A stretch of 64,000 bases of DNA from Chryseobacterium sp. (GTDB lineage Bacteria; Bacteroidota; Bacteroidia; Flavobacteriales; Weeksellaceae), in the NCBI RefSeq assembly GCF_019236175.1, contig NZ_JAFAJM010000012.1, positions 1 through 64,000 of the forward strand, in the 5' to 3' direction. Shown piece by piece: positions 25,852-34,078 of this stretch; the first letter of the stretch is position 1; every line of letters starts with the position of its first letter. The position numbers and the translations under genes are program-made. The notes beneath the pieces are model-generated. The model saw only the letters and a program-made list of their open reading frames with translations, was not told the origin of the DNA and searched no databases.

Positions 25852-26480
25852 ACTCTTATTCTATTGGTTTGTACAAAATCAAGTTCATTTTTCTTATTTA
25901 TTTTAAGATCTAACATACTAAAGTAATATCTGGAACTTGTAGGATCGTCATGCTCAGGTCCGCCAGGATATATTAAGTGTTGTGTATCCCATAAAGTAAA
26001 GTGTCCTGTTGCATCATCCCATCCTGATACATCAAAAACAATTACACCCTGTGTTTTTCTAAGACTAGCCCATTCAGTAGTACTTATTACTTTTTTCATT
26101 GCCTTTAATTGCTGCCATTCAGTAGAAGTTACATTTTTCTTTTTTTTGTAAACATCAGGCATTTGTATTTTGTCTAATTTAATATCTATTTCAGGCTTTC
26201 CCAAATGATTTGCAAGATATGAACATAATTCTTTAACTCTTAACCAGTAAAAGAGCTTATTCTTTCCGCTCATGACTCCTCCTCCTGTGCCATACCCCTT
26301 ATTATTAGAGGGAAGCTTAAACCCGCTTAGATTTAATCCTCTACTCATTCTTATTGCACAGGAATTTGCTAAATAGGATTCTAATAATTCTTTATCTGTT
26401 TTGAATTTTGGAAAGTTACCTCCAATGTCATTATATAAATCTTTTGACTGTATAGATGTATTTGGATAATTTTTAATCAT
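25836..26480 (-). CDS. tae4: Type VI secretion amidase effector Tae4
   Basis: A 214-residue protein without signal peptide. The catalytic Cys lies in NSCAIRMSRGLNLSG (Cys41) and the catalytic His in GHFTLWD (His160), the Tae4 signature of an NlpC/P60-type amidase that cuts the peptide cross-link of peptidoglycan. The DIGG.FPKF segment near 18-26 also fits. The conserved RPSW opening of Tae4 proteins is readable in frame just upstream of this ATG (codons about 26484-26495), but no ATG, GTG or TTG precedes it. The N-terminus may therefore be clipped, or an unusual start may be used. The VgrG fragment stops 17 bp upstream. Confidence 0.85.
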   Translation of the reverse strand: MIKNYPNTSIQSKDLYNDIGGNFPKFKTDKELLESYLANSCAIRMSRGLNLSGFKLPSNNKGYGTGGGVMSGKNKLFYWLRVKELCSYLANHLGKPEIDIKLDKIQMPDVYKKKKNVTSTEWQQLKAMKKVISTTEWASLRKTQGVIVFDVSGWDDATGHFTLWDTQHLIYPGGPEHDDPTSSRYYFSMLDLKINKKNELDFVQTNRIRVWELK

Positions 26481-26497
26481 ATCCCTCCAACTTGGTC

Positions 26498-27031
26498 TTA
26501 AAACCTGAATTGGCCTTGTCTGCTGATTTCCACTTGTTGCAACGATACCTCTCCGTTGTTCAAGTAATGTTGGTAAACTCTATCAGCAATAATCGATGTA
26601 TTGACTGGCTGATTGCCGCCAAAACTTTGAGTATGCGGAGCGGAATCCATCAGTATCGTGGGGCTGTATCCTTTCAGGACAAGATTTCCCAGGCTCATCT
26701 TTTCCTGGCTGAAGGCCACTTTTGTGACAATCCCTGCAAAAGTTCTTTCAGGGCTTTCGTTTTCAGGGTCTTTATATGTAAAAGTTACCGTGAGTCGTTT
26801 TCCTAAAAACCGGCGGGCTTCTTCAAGGGTATGATCCTGAATTTCTTCTAAAGAATCATGGGCAAGAATCAGTTCAAAGCTGTGGTGTTTTCTGGCAGTC
26901 TGCTCTAGCCGGAAATGTTTGAAATGCCGAATTATTTTTCCGCCGATCACAATATCCAGCTTCACCACGCGGTTAATCCCTGCTATATGATTCTCCGAAA
27001 TCTTCTCAGAATTGGAGATATGTTTTTCCAT
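26498..27031 (-). pseudogene. vgrG: Truncated VgrG (N-terminal gp27-like part only)
   Basis: An ORF of 177 residues starting MEKHISNSEKISENH. RVVKLDIVIGGKIIRHFKHF, FELILAHDSLE, FLGKRLTVTF, FAGIVTKVAFSQEKMSLGNL and VLKGYSPTILMDSAPH match the N-terminal gp27-like domain of type VI VgrG spike proteins. Full VgrG proteins are about 600 residues. Here the gp5/OB and needle parts are missing and the frame ends (SRQGQFRF) at the doorstep of tae4. It is probably a deletion remnant that left the effector module behind; a residual function is possible but doubtful. Confidence 0.75.
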
Positions 27032-27230
27032 AAGATCATGTGTGTTTTTTTGATTGTATATCACCAAATATAGATAAAAAAAGAGATCAGTTAGAATTCC
27101 GGCCCTGAATTTCTAAAGATGAATTGATTCGCTATATCTTGTTAATCAAATACTTATATTTATGACAGTACGAAAATGAAATTCGGGTTTATAGGGGATA
27201 TTTTTCAAGGGATAAACTTGCTTTAAAAGA

Positions 27231-27266
27231 AAACCGCAACACATTTTGTATAATGTATTGCGGTTT
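27231..27266 (-). terminator. Terminator downstream of fabI
   Basis: AAACCGCAA (27231-27239) pairs with TTGCGGTTT (27258-27266), with extra pairing inside the loop (ACA/TGT). On the minus strand a T-rich stretch follows. Confidence 0.75.
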
Positions 27267-27318
27267 AATCAATGGCCTCTTGCAAAGCCTTCAATGTATC
27301 GGTATAATGATCTAAGAA

Positions 27319-28128
27319 TTAATCAAGATCATATCTGTTGATTACTTTCTGAGTAACTCCTGTATTGCTGAAACCTCCGTCATGGAAAAGGTTCTGCATC
27401 GTTACTTTTTGGGTAAGATCCGAGAATAAGCTTACACAGTAATTGGCACAGTCAAGAGCTGTAGCATTTCCTAGCGGAGACATATCTTCAGCATATCCGA
27501 GGAATCCTCCGAAACCTTTTACGCCGCTTCCCGCCGTAGTAGGAGTAGGAGACTGGGATATTGTATTTACACGTACTTTTCTCTCTCCCCAGTAGTATCC
27601 GAAAGTTCTTGTGATACTTTCCAGATACGCTTTGTTATCAGACATATCATTATAGTCAGGGAATGTTCTCTGAGCTGCGATATAGGTAAGAGCAAGGATG
27701 CTTCCCCATTCGTTCATACAGTCTTTTTCCCAAGCTACACGCATTACTTTGTGGAAAGATACAGCAGAAACGTCCCATCCTTTTTCCAACCAGTCATAAT
27801 TCATCTCTGTATAATGTTTTCCTTTTCTCACGTTGACGGACATTCCTATAGAGTGAAGGATAAAGTCTATTTTACCATATTTTGCTACTGCGGCATCAAA
27901 AAGTTTTTCAAGATCTTCTACAGAAGTAGCATCAGCACCTATTACTTCAGAACCCGTCTTTTCAGCTAAAGCATTTAATTCTCCCATTCTCATAGCGATA
28001 GGTGCGTTAGATAAAATGAACTCTGCACCTTCTTCATGACATCTTTCAGCAACTTTCCATGCGATAGATTGTTCATTAAGGGCTCCAAAAATAATTCCCT
28101 TTTTGCCTTTAAGTAAACCGTATGACAT
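27319..28128 (-). CDS. fabI: Enoyl-[acyl-carrier-protein] reductase (NADH) FabI
   Basis: A 269-residue short-chain dehydrogenase-like enzyme that reduces enoyl-ACP in each round of fatty acid elongation. The cofactor region is GKKGIIFGALNEQSIAWKVA; SIG appears in FILHSIGMS. The FabI catalytic pair Tyr-x6-Lys lies in DYNDMSDNKAYLE. NTISQSPTPTTAGSGVKGF and LFHDGGFSNTGV are further family marks. A TACATTTG -7 element lies on the minus strand (plus 28153-28160) about 25 bp before the start. Confidence 0.95.
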   Translation of the reverse strand: MSYGLLKGKKGIIFGALNEQSIAWKVAERCHEEGAEFILSNAPIAMRMGELNALAEKTGSEVIGADATSVEDLEKLFDAAVAKYGKIDFILHSIGMSVNVRKGKHYTEMNYDWLEKGWDVSAVSFHKVMRVAWEKDCMNEWGSILALTYIAAQRTFPDYNDMSDNKAYLESITRTFGYYWGERKVRVNTISQSPTPTTAGSGVKGFGGFLGYAEDMSPLGNATALDCANYCVSLFSDLTQKVTMQNLFHDGGFSNTGVTQKVINRYDLD

Positions 28129-28187
28129 AATTTTTTAATGTTTATTGAATTACAAATGTAACAATAATTTGTGGTTATGACATCATA

Positions 28188-28221
28188 AAAATGGAGCCTT
28201 ATCAATTTAAGACTCCATTTT
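28188..28221 (-). terminator. Terminator of the small amphipathic protein gene
   Basis: AAAATGGAGCCTT pairs with AAGACTCCATTTT with one mismatch. A T run follows on the minus strand. Confidence 0.65.
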
Positions 28222-28248
28222 CTTGAAAATATTTATATGACTGAAATT

Positions 28249-28548
28249 TTAATTGGTTTTCTTGTTCCATTCTGCTTTTACATCTTCCGCTGCATCTTTG
28301 GTTTTTTCCCATGCCTCATCCGCTTTATCCTTGATGTCTTCCCATGCATCGGAAACATTAGCTTTTACCCTGTCGAGCCATCCCTCCTGATTAGCTTCTT
28401 CATCGTTATCCCTTTGTTCATTAATATAATCCTTGGCTCTGTCTGCCAATTCATTGATTTTCCACTTGGCTTTGTCTGCTGCATTCTGTAAATTATTTTC
28501 TACATTATTAACTGCATTTTCCGCTTTGTTATACTCTGAATTGTTCAT
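28249..28548 (-). CDS. Small amphipathic helical protein, stress-type
   Basis: A 99-residue, highly charged protein made of predicted amphipathic helices with 11-residue periodicity (ADKAKWKINELADRAKDYI, VSDAWEDIKDKADEAWEKTKDAAEDV). There is no signal peptide and no Cys. The pattern recalls LEA-like or YtxH/CsbD-like small stress proteins, but I assign no family. It is monocistronic, between fabI and tag. Confidence 0.65.
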   Translation of the reverse strand: MNNSEYNKAENAVNNVENNLQNAADKAKWKINELADRAKDYINEQRDNDEEANQEGWLDRVKANVSDAWEDIKDKADEAWEKTKDAAEDVKAEWNKKTN

Positions 28549-28689
28549 AATACTATATTTTAAAATTTGATTGTGTTATTAGTAAATTACAATAACCATT
28601 CCTAAAATGGGTTGACATTGTTAAACTTTTCATAATATTTTGTTGTTTTTATCCTAAAGGCTCTTAACTTTAATGGAAATAGTAATGAT

Positions 28690-29247
28690 ATGGAAAAAAT
28701 TCGTTGCGGCTGGTGTGAAAAAGATGACCTGTACAGAAAATATCACGATGAAGAGTGGGGAAGACCCGTATATGATGACAGGACTATCTTTGAATTTTTA
28801 ATTCTTGAAAGCTTCCAGGCCGGATTAAGCTGGTACACCATTCTTTCTAAAAGAGATAATTTCAGAAAAGCTTTTGATCATTTCGATTATCAGAAAGTAG
28901 CGGTGTATACTGACAAAAAAATAGAAACCCTGATGAACGATGCCGGAATTATCAGAAACAGGCTAAAAATAATGGCAGCGGTTACCAATGCCCGGAAATT
29001 TATAGAAGTTCAAAAAGAATTTGGCAGTTTTTCAGATTATATCTGGGGTTTTATAGACGGAAAACCCATTGATCATCAGCCCGGCTCTTTATCAGATGTC
29101 CCTGCAACAACAGAAATTTCCGACAGAATACCAAAAGATCTCAAGAAACGTGGTTTTAAATTTATGGGCTCTACGGTAGTTTATGCACACATGCAGGCTA
29201 CAGGAATGGTGAATGATCATATCAAAAATTGTTTCATTAGAAAGTGA
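28690..29247 (+). CDS. tag: DNA-3-methyladenine glycosylase I
   Basis: A 185-residue base-excision repair enzyme that removes 3-methyladenine from alkylated DNA. It begins MEKIRCGWCEKDDLYRKYHDEEWG, with the zinc-binding Cys and His. FEFLILESFQAGLSWYTIL and IIRNRLKI follow. The C-terminal zinc ligands lie in MVNDHIKNCF. Length and order match Tag throughout. It is monocistronic. Confidence 0.95.
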   Translation: MEKIRCGWCEKDDLYRKYHDEEWGRPVYDDRTIFEFLILESFQAGLSWYTILSKRDNFRKAFDHFDYQKVAVYTDKKIETLMNDAGIIRNRLKIMAAVTNARKFIEVQKEFGSFSDYIWGFIDGKPIDHQPGSLSDVPATTEISDRIPKDLKKRGFKFMGSTVVYAHMQATGMVNDHIKNCFIRK

Positions 29248-29449
29248 TTAATTTGATTAAATTCAATTTTAGGTGATTTTTTTTATAAATACCATATATT
29301 GTTTTTGTAAGCTTAAAGTTGAGTTATGGGTGGGTTTTAAAACCTATGTATGTTCTAAAGCATTGATAATAAATATTTTTCATTTGTTGGTGAATAAATA
29401 TTATTTTACCAACTATATTGCATTTCTGATTTGATATTTTTCAATAAAA

Positions 29450-29479
29450 TTGCGTATTTATTAAAAATTCGTATATTTG
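29450..29479 (+). promoter_or_regulatory. Promoter of the YadA-head-like gene
   Basis: TTG at 29450-29452 and TATATTTG at 29472-29479 are 19 nt apart, a textbook flavobacterial promoter. The imperfect inverted repeat TTGGT...ACCAA lies about 40 bp upstream. Confidence 0.7.
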
Positions 29480-29501
29480 CACCTCCGAAAAATACACAGC
29501 G

Positions 29502-30779
29502 ATGCCAGGAAAATATACATTTCGACTCACTTTATTCTTTTTGTGGTTTGCGACTTTTACATTCGCTCAAGTAGGGATAGGTACGCCTAGTCCTGATCCT
29601 TCGGCGATGTTGCAGATCAACGCAAAAGATAAAGGGCTGCTTCTTCCAAGCATTGCTTTAACATCTCTATCAGACAGTTCAACGGTAGCATCTCCTGCAG
29701 ACGGGCTTATCGTTTGGAATAACGGAAAAGGTGGTTTGTCGGAAACCGGTTTTTATTACTGGTATGCCTCTAAATGGAATAAGTTTTCAACCACTACAGA
29801 AGCGAATACCAATAAAGATAACGGAACCGGCTGGAATACTTCCGGCACCAATACCGGCAATTACGGAGCATCCAACACCAATTTATCTTTAGGAACACAG
29901 ACAATGGATGATCTGATTTTTAAAGCAAATTCTTTACCGGTGGGGAGACTGGGGGTTGATAATTCTGTAAGTTTCGGACAAGGAGCTAGTGCAGGACAAA
30001 ACGGAATTGCCATCGGAAGTTCAAGTTCAGCCTTTCAGGGAATATCCATTGGAAGTGCAGCAGTGGTTTCGGCAAATGATGCCCTGGCCATTGGAAACAA
30101 ATCAACAGCAGGAGCATTTAAATCAACGGCAATAGGATATAACGCGAAAACATCTAAAAATGAGTCTACAGCGGTGGGAAATAACTCTTCAGCAGGAGGT
30201 TTCCAGTCCATAGCGATAGGATATAACGCAAAGACTAATACCAATAACGAAACAGCTTTAGGATATAATGCTGTTACCAATAATGAAAATTCAACAGCGT
30301 TGGGCTCAGGCGCCAATGCGTTGGGACAATATTCAACAGCAGTAGGATACGGAGCAGCTACCTCACAGGCCAATGCCATTGTTCTGGGGAATAATAATGC
30401 AAATGTAGGGATTGGAACAGTTGCTCCGAATACCTCTGCTAAACTGGATGTAAACGGACAGTTTAAACTGGGAGATAAAGGAAGTATCCAGAAAAATCAG
30501 ATCAGTTTTGAAGCCTGGCCCGGAATATCTATCCAAAATATGCCTCCCGGAAAATCTACTACACTGGAAATTACACTTCCGCCAGGATTGCAGCTGGGAT
30601 CTACAAGGGCTGTTGTAGTGGTTTCACCCGCCGGAGATTTTGCAGGGAATTCATCCTTTTCAGTATCTAATCCGAGAATGACTTCTACCTCCAGTGTGAC
30701 GGTAAATCTTACCAATATTTCAGGGAGCGCAAATAGTCTGTATTCCGGTCATTTCTATGTGATGATTAACGAGTTTTAA
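29502..30779 (+). CDS. Secreted protein with YadA-head-like repeats
   Basis: A 425-residue protein with signal peptide ending LWFATFTFAQ. The N-terminal VGIGTPSPDPSAMLQINAKDKGLLLPSIAL is an opening common in flavobacterial surface proteins. Residues about 165-305 are 14-residue left-handed beta-roll repeats of the trimeric autotransporter head type: NGIAIGSSSSAF, DALAIGNKSTAG, STAIGYNAKT, ETALGYNAVT, STALGSGANALG. NVGIGTVAPNTSAKLDVNG then leads to a beta domain (LEITLPPGLQLGSTRAVVV). No coiled-coil stalk, barrel anchor or T9SS domain is evident, so the anchoring mode is unknown. It may be a surface adhesin. Confidence 0.8.
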   Translation: MPGKYTFRLTLFFLWFATFTFAQVGIGTPSPDPSAMLQINAKDKGLLLPSIALTSLSDSSTVASPADGLIVWNNGKGGLSETGFYYWYASKWNKFSTTTEANTNKDNGTGWNTSGTNTGNYGASNTNLSLGTQTMDDLIFKANSLPVGRLGVDNSVSFGQGASAGQNGIAIGSSSSAFQGISIGSAAVVSANDALAIGNKSTAGAFKSTAIGYNAKTSKNESTAVGNNSSAGGFQSIAIGYNAKTNTNNETALGYNAVTNNENSTALGSGANALGQYSTAVGYGAATSQANAIVLGNNNANVGIGTVAPNTSAKLDVNGQFKLGDKGSIQKNQISFEAWPGISIQNMPPGKSTTLEITLPPGLQLGSTRAVVVVSPAGDFAGNSSFSVSNPRMTSTSSVTVNLTNISGSANSLYSGHFYVMINEF

Positions 30780-30815
30780 ATAATAGTTTTTTTATATAGT
30801 TGATATGGTGTTGAG

Positions 30816-30846
30816 GACCTCCGTTATTGGAGGTCTTTATTTTTTG
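30816..30846 (+). terminator. Terminator after the YadA-head-like gene
   Basis: GACCTCC pairs with GGAGGTC around a 6-nt loop, followed by a T-rich run. Confidence 0.85.
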
Positions 30847-30860
30847 CCTCCATAAATATT

Positions 30861-30902
30861 GCGAACAAATATATTGTGTGCAAAATAAATTAACTACCTT
30901 TA
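30861..30902 (+). promoter_or_regulatory. Candidate promoter and operator of the OhrR-like gene
   Basis: The imperfect inverted repeat GCGAACAA-atata-TTGTGTGC (30861-30881, 6 of 8 positions symmetric) overlaps a TTG (30874-30876) that lies 18 nt before a TACCTTTA near-consensus -7 element (30895-30902). A repressor bound here would block the promoter. Confidence 0.4.
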
Positions 30903-30914
30903 TCTCTTAAAATT

Positions 30915-31346
30915 ATGAACATGAACCTTTCTGAACATTTGTGCTTTAAAACATATGCTGTTTCAAGATACATTACAGGGTTATATAAACCTTATCTGGA
31001 CAACATTTCACTCACTTATCCTCAATATCTTGTGATGCTTGTACTCTGGGAAAAGGGAAGCATGAATATCAGTAAAATAGGAGACGATCTTCATCTCGAT
31101 AACGGAACTCTTACTCCTTTACTTAAGCGTATGGAAACGAACGGACTTGTAACAAGAACCAGAAGCTCAGAAGATGAAAGAATTGTAATGATTGACCTTA
31201 CAGATCATGGGCTGGCTCTTAAAGATAAGGCCGGAGATATTCCGGAAGCTGTTCAGCAATGCATCAGCCTGGAGGATACAACAAAAGATGTATTAATGAA
31301 GACATTCGATGAAATCCTGAGAACTCAGACCAATAAACATATATGA
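30915..31346 (+). CDS. MarR-family regulator, OhrR-like redox sensor
   Basis: A 143-residue winged-helix protein. The opening LSEHLCFKTYAVSRYITGLY then LTYPQYLVMLVLWE closely follows the OhrR pattern, with the reactive Cys at position 10 and the Tyr residues that hydrogen-bond it. The DNA-binding part is ISKIGDDLHLDNGTLTPLLKRME and the wing SSEDERIVMIDLT. OhrR represses until organic hydroperoxide oxidises the Cys. No ohr peroxidase gene lies beside it. The next gene overlaps by 4 bp and may be co-regulated. Confidence 0.85.
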   Translation: MNMNLSEHLCFKTYAVSRYITGLYKPYLDNISLTYPQYLVMLVLWEKGSMNISKIGDDLHLDNGTLTPLLKRMETNGLVTRTRSSEDERIVMIDLTDHGLALKDKAGDIPEAVQQCISLEDTTKDVLMKTFDEILRTQTNKHI

Positions 31347-32104
31347 AAAAAATAGGAATAATAGGCTGTGGATGGCTGGGAATCAGAATTGCAGCTTTAA
31401 TGGCTGATGAATATGATATTTATACAACAGCAACCACTCAGGAAAATGCCGATGCACTTAATGCAAGAGGCTTCAATGCATCAGCAGCTGTTTTTGCAGA
31501 TTATCAGCGTACCAGTCCTTATCCGGAGTGGTATGTCATCAATGAGCTGGACGCAGTCATCATCACCATCCCGATTTCGGATAAAACCTGCTGTGTGAGT
31601 TCTTTATATAACAGGCTTCAGAACTTATCATCATTTATCGGAGATTTTAAAGGGCAGATTTTTCTCATGAGCTCTACAGGGGTTTATCCGGATATTTCAC
31701 AGGAATTTACTGAGAAAGATGTTCCGCTGGAGGAAGTTTCAGGAGAAAGAATGATGAAGAATAAATATCCGCAGATCAATATTTTAAGACTGGGCGGTTT
31801 GATGGGAGATAACAGGCTGCTTAAGAATTATAATGTTTCGAACCTTGATTTTGCAGTAAATCATATCCATTACGCCGATATTGCAGCTGCTATTTCTGAA
31901 ATGATAAAAAAAGGAACGCAATCGGAGCTGTATAATGTAACGGCTCCTGTTCATCCGACAAAAGAACAGGTGATTAAAGCACAGAAGAATTTGCCTTATC
32001 ATGAAGAAGAGGCTGCAAAGGGAAAAAAGATTTTATCTTCAAAATTATCTTCAGATCTGAACTTTATTTTTCAGTATCCTGACCCAACTTTTTTTCATTT
32101 GTAA
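31343..32104 (+). CDS. YeeZ-like NAD(P)-binding SDR-family protein
   Basis: A 253-residue protein. The nucleotide-binding glycine motif GIIGCGWLG starts at residue 4. The extended-SDR marks are MSSTGVYPD (near 110) and the late LRLGGLMG, HIHYADIAAAI and YNVTAPVHPTKEQV. It resembles NAD-dependent epimerase/dehydratase proteins of the YeeZ type whose substrates are unknown. The start overlaps the regulator stop (ATGA), so it is co-translated. Confidence 0.8.
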   Translation: MKKIGIIGCGWLGIRIAALMADEYDIYTTATTQENADALNARGFNASAAVFADYQRTSPYPEWYVINELDAVIITIPISDKTCCVSSLYNRLQNLSSFIGDFKGQIFLMSSTGVYPDISQEFTEKDVPLEEVSGERMMKNKYPQINILRLGGLMGDNRLLKNYNVSNLDFAVNHIHYADIAAAISEMIKKGTQSELYNVTAPVHPTKEQVIKAQKNLPYHEEEAAKGKKILSSKLSSDLNFIFQYPDPTFFHL

Positions 32105-32152
32105 TTTTATACTTTAATACTTTAATACATATTCAGCTAAAACCTGAAAAAA

Positions 32153-32184
32153 GAAAAGCTGTTCTCTCAGAGAACAGCTTTTTA
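32153..32184. terminator. Bidirectional terminator
   Basis: AAGCTGTTCTCT (32156-32167) and AGAGAACAGCTT (32169-32180) form a nearly perfect hairpin flanked by A and T runs, between convergent genes. Confidence 0.85.
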
Positions 32185-32206
32185 TTGCGAATAATCGTTA
32201 AAACAA

Positions 32207-33061
32207 TTATTTAATAATTCTTTCCAATACCCATTCGATAAGGTTTTTCTCAGAAGCATGGTGGTCTGCTGAGAATTCACCACGTCTTCTGTTGGCAATA
32301 ACATTGTTTACCGTAATTGCTTTATGACCTAATAATTTGGAAAGGGCATAGATCGCAGAAGTTTCCATTTCGAAATTCGTGATTCCAAGATCATTTAATG
32401 TTTCCAGGAATTTGTCATCTACTGCTTTCAGACGAAGCTGTCTTCCTTGTGGTGCATAGAATCCCGGGAATGTAGCAGTATTACCGTGGTATTTTGCATC
32501 TTTGTAGTAAGCTCCCATTTCCTCTGCCCAGTCCGAAAAATAAAGCATAGGTTTGATTTTTTCATAAGGAAATCTTTCTAAGAAGCTTTTAGAAAATTCA
32601 TTCTCAAAGTTATAATCCTGATAAAAGTGCATTAGCCCGTCTAATCCTACTACATTCTGAGTCACCAGCATATTGTCTACCTGTACATCAGGGTTTACAC
32701 TTCCGCAGGTTCCCATACGGAATAGCTCAAGAGCTTTGTGTTCGGTTTTAAATTCTTTGTTTTTAAGATCAATATTAACTAAAGCATCAAGTTCGTTCAT
32801 CACGATATCGATGTTTTCAGTACCAATCCCTGTTGACATTACTGTGATTCTTTCTCCACGAAGAGTACCGGTATGCGTATAAAATTCTCTTTTATTTTTT
32901 TTGATCTCTACAGTGTCAAAATATTTTGAAACTTTTGCTACTCTGTCAGGATCACCTACAAGAATGATCTTATCGGCAATATCTTCAGGTAAGAGATTTA
33001 AGTGGTAAACACTTCCGTCTTCATTCAGAACAAGTTCTGAGGCAGCAAGCTTATTTAGCAT
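32207..33061 (-). CDS. Nucleoside phosphorylase, uridine phosphorylase-like
   Basis: The ATG at 33061 (MLNKLAASELVLNEDG) gives 284 residues. IILVGDPDRVAKVSKYF, VMSTGIGTENIDIVMNEL, LFRMGTCGSV and NFEMETSAIYALSKLLGHKAIT are the phosphate-binding and nucleoside-binding motifs of the PNP/UDP fold. The enzyme cleaves nucleosides with phosphate to base and ribose-1-phosphate in salvage. Residues that separate uridine from purine preference cannot be judged safely. An upstream start at 33085 has no support. Confidence 0.85.
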   Translation of the reverse strand: MLNKLAASELVLNEDGSVYHLNLLPEDIADKIILVGDPDRVAKVSKYFDTVEIKKNKREFYTHTGTLRGERITVMSTGIGTENIDIVMNELDALVNIDLKNKEFKTEHKALELFRMGTCGSVNPDVQVDNMLVTQNVVGLDGLMHFYQDYNFENEFSKSFLERFPYEKIKPMLYFSDWAEEMGAYYKDAKYHGNTATFPGFYAPQGRQLRLKAVDDKFLETLNDLGITNFEMETSAIYALSKLLGHKAITVNNVIANRRRGEFSADHHASEKNLIEWVLERIIK

Positions 33062-33616
33062 AATATATTTTTTTATTTTAATCAATGAAAATGGTGTGGT
33101 ATTTTAGTCTTGATGTGTTGAATCAATTAAAAAAAATCCTCTCCCAATAACCTCCGCCATTATTTTTTACCGGTGTTTAGAAAGAACCGTCTGTTTAAGA
33201 ATAATGAATTTGATTTCGGGGTTTAAAATTAGTAAAAAATCTCTTTATACCTGTTTTAATCTGTTATTAAAATTATTATAATTTTTTTGTCGTTAAATGC
33301 TCATGAAATCGGGTAAACCCTTGTTATGGGTTATTAATATTTCATAAGTTGTTTGTAAAAGTACTATTCATTCTGATGACTTTAATTTAAATGCAATACC
33401 AGGTAAAAGAAATGTTATGGCTTTGTAAACCAGTAGATTTTACTGAAATATTTTATGTTTCGTCTTGGTATTTACAGTAAAAAACATATGGAAAATTTTA
33501 TTTAATGATTCCCCGGAAATTATGCCGAAAACCGTATTATGAAAAGTTGAGTAGGCTTAAAAGACCTATCTTGCCTGTATGGTGCTAATGGAGCTCTTAA
33601 AGGGGAAGATCAAAAC
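33062..33616. other. 555-bp intergenic region without a gene
   Basis: No protein-like frame was found. It is AT-rich between two minus-strand genes. From 33395 to 33472 there are nested complementary segments: AATACCAGG with CTTGGTATT at the ends and a CAGTA/TACTG hairpin (33431-33445) inside. This could be a small RNA or leader structure, or chance. No tRNA-like loop and no clear promoter were seen. Confidence 0.4.
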
Positions 33617-33940
33617 CTATCCGCCGACACGTTTGGTTTTGTATCCCATATCTTTAAGGATAGCCATTATTTTATCACGGTTATCTCCCTGAATGATAAT
33701 CGTTCCGTCCTTTTCAGAACCGCCTATTCCTAAGGTGGTTTTTATTTTCTTTGAGATCTTTTTCAGATCCTCTTCACTGCCTTCCCAACCCTCAACAATC
33801 GTTACAGGTTTGCCATTTCTTCCTTTCTTCTCAAATTTGCATACCAATGGTTCTTTCTGCTTGAATTCTTCTTCAGGCATTTCAAAATCCTGCTCTTCAT
33901 GTTCAGGAAAAAGATTCTTCAGTTGATCACGTAAGTCCAT
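33617..33940 (-). CDS. SUI1/eIF1-family translation factor (YciH-like)
   Basis: A 107-residue protein with an acidic N-terminus (LFPEHEEQDFEMPEEEFKQK) and a basic SUI1 domain: KGRNGKPVTIVEGWEGSEED, KKISKKIKTTLGIGGSEKDG, TIIIQGDNRDKIMAILKDMG. The eIF1-like fold binds the ribosomal P-site region and can influence start codon choice. It is monocistronic. Confidence 0.9.
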   Translation of the reverse strand: MDLRDQLKNLFPEHEEQDFEMPEEEFKQKEPLVCKFEKKGRNGKPVTIVEGWEGSEEDLKKISKKIKTTLGIGGSEKDGTIIIQGDNRDKIMAILKDMGYKTKRVGG

Positions 33941-34078
33941 GAAGCAAAATTAATAAAATTCTATCTATTTTTCCCTTTATACTCCATCTTAAATAACTTC
34001 GTGCCTTTGTTTTTTTTTTTTTAATATAACAATTCTCGAATTCTGACCGTTAGTAACAAAACTATTTTTTTACACTCA

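Noticed and set aside
34009..34022. Run of about 14 T before the secreted HExxH gene
   Set aside because: A homopolymer like this can vary in length, but it is upstream of the coding region and no phase-variable function can be shown.
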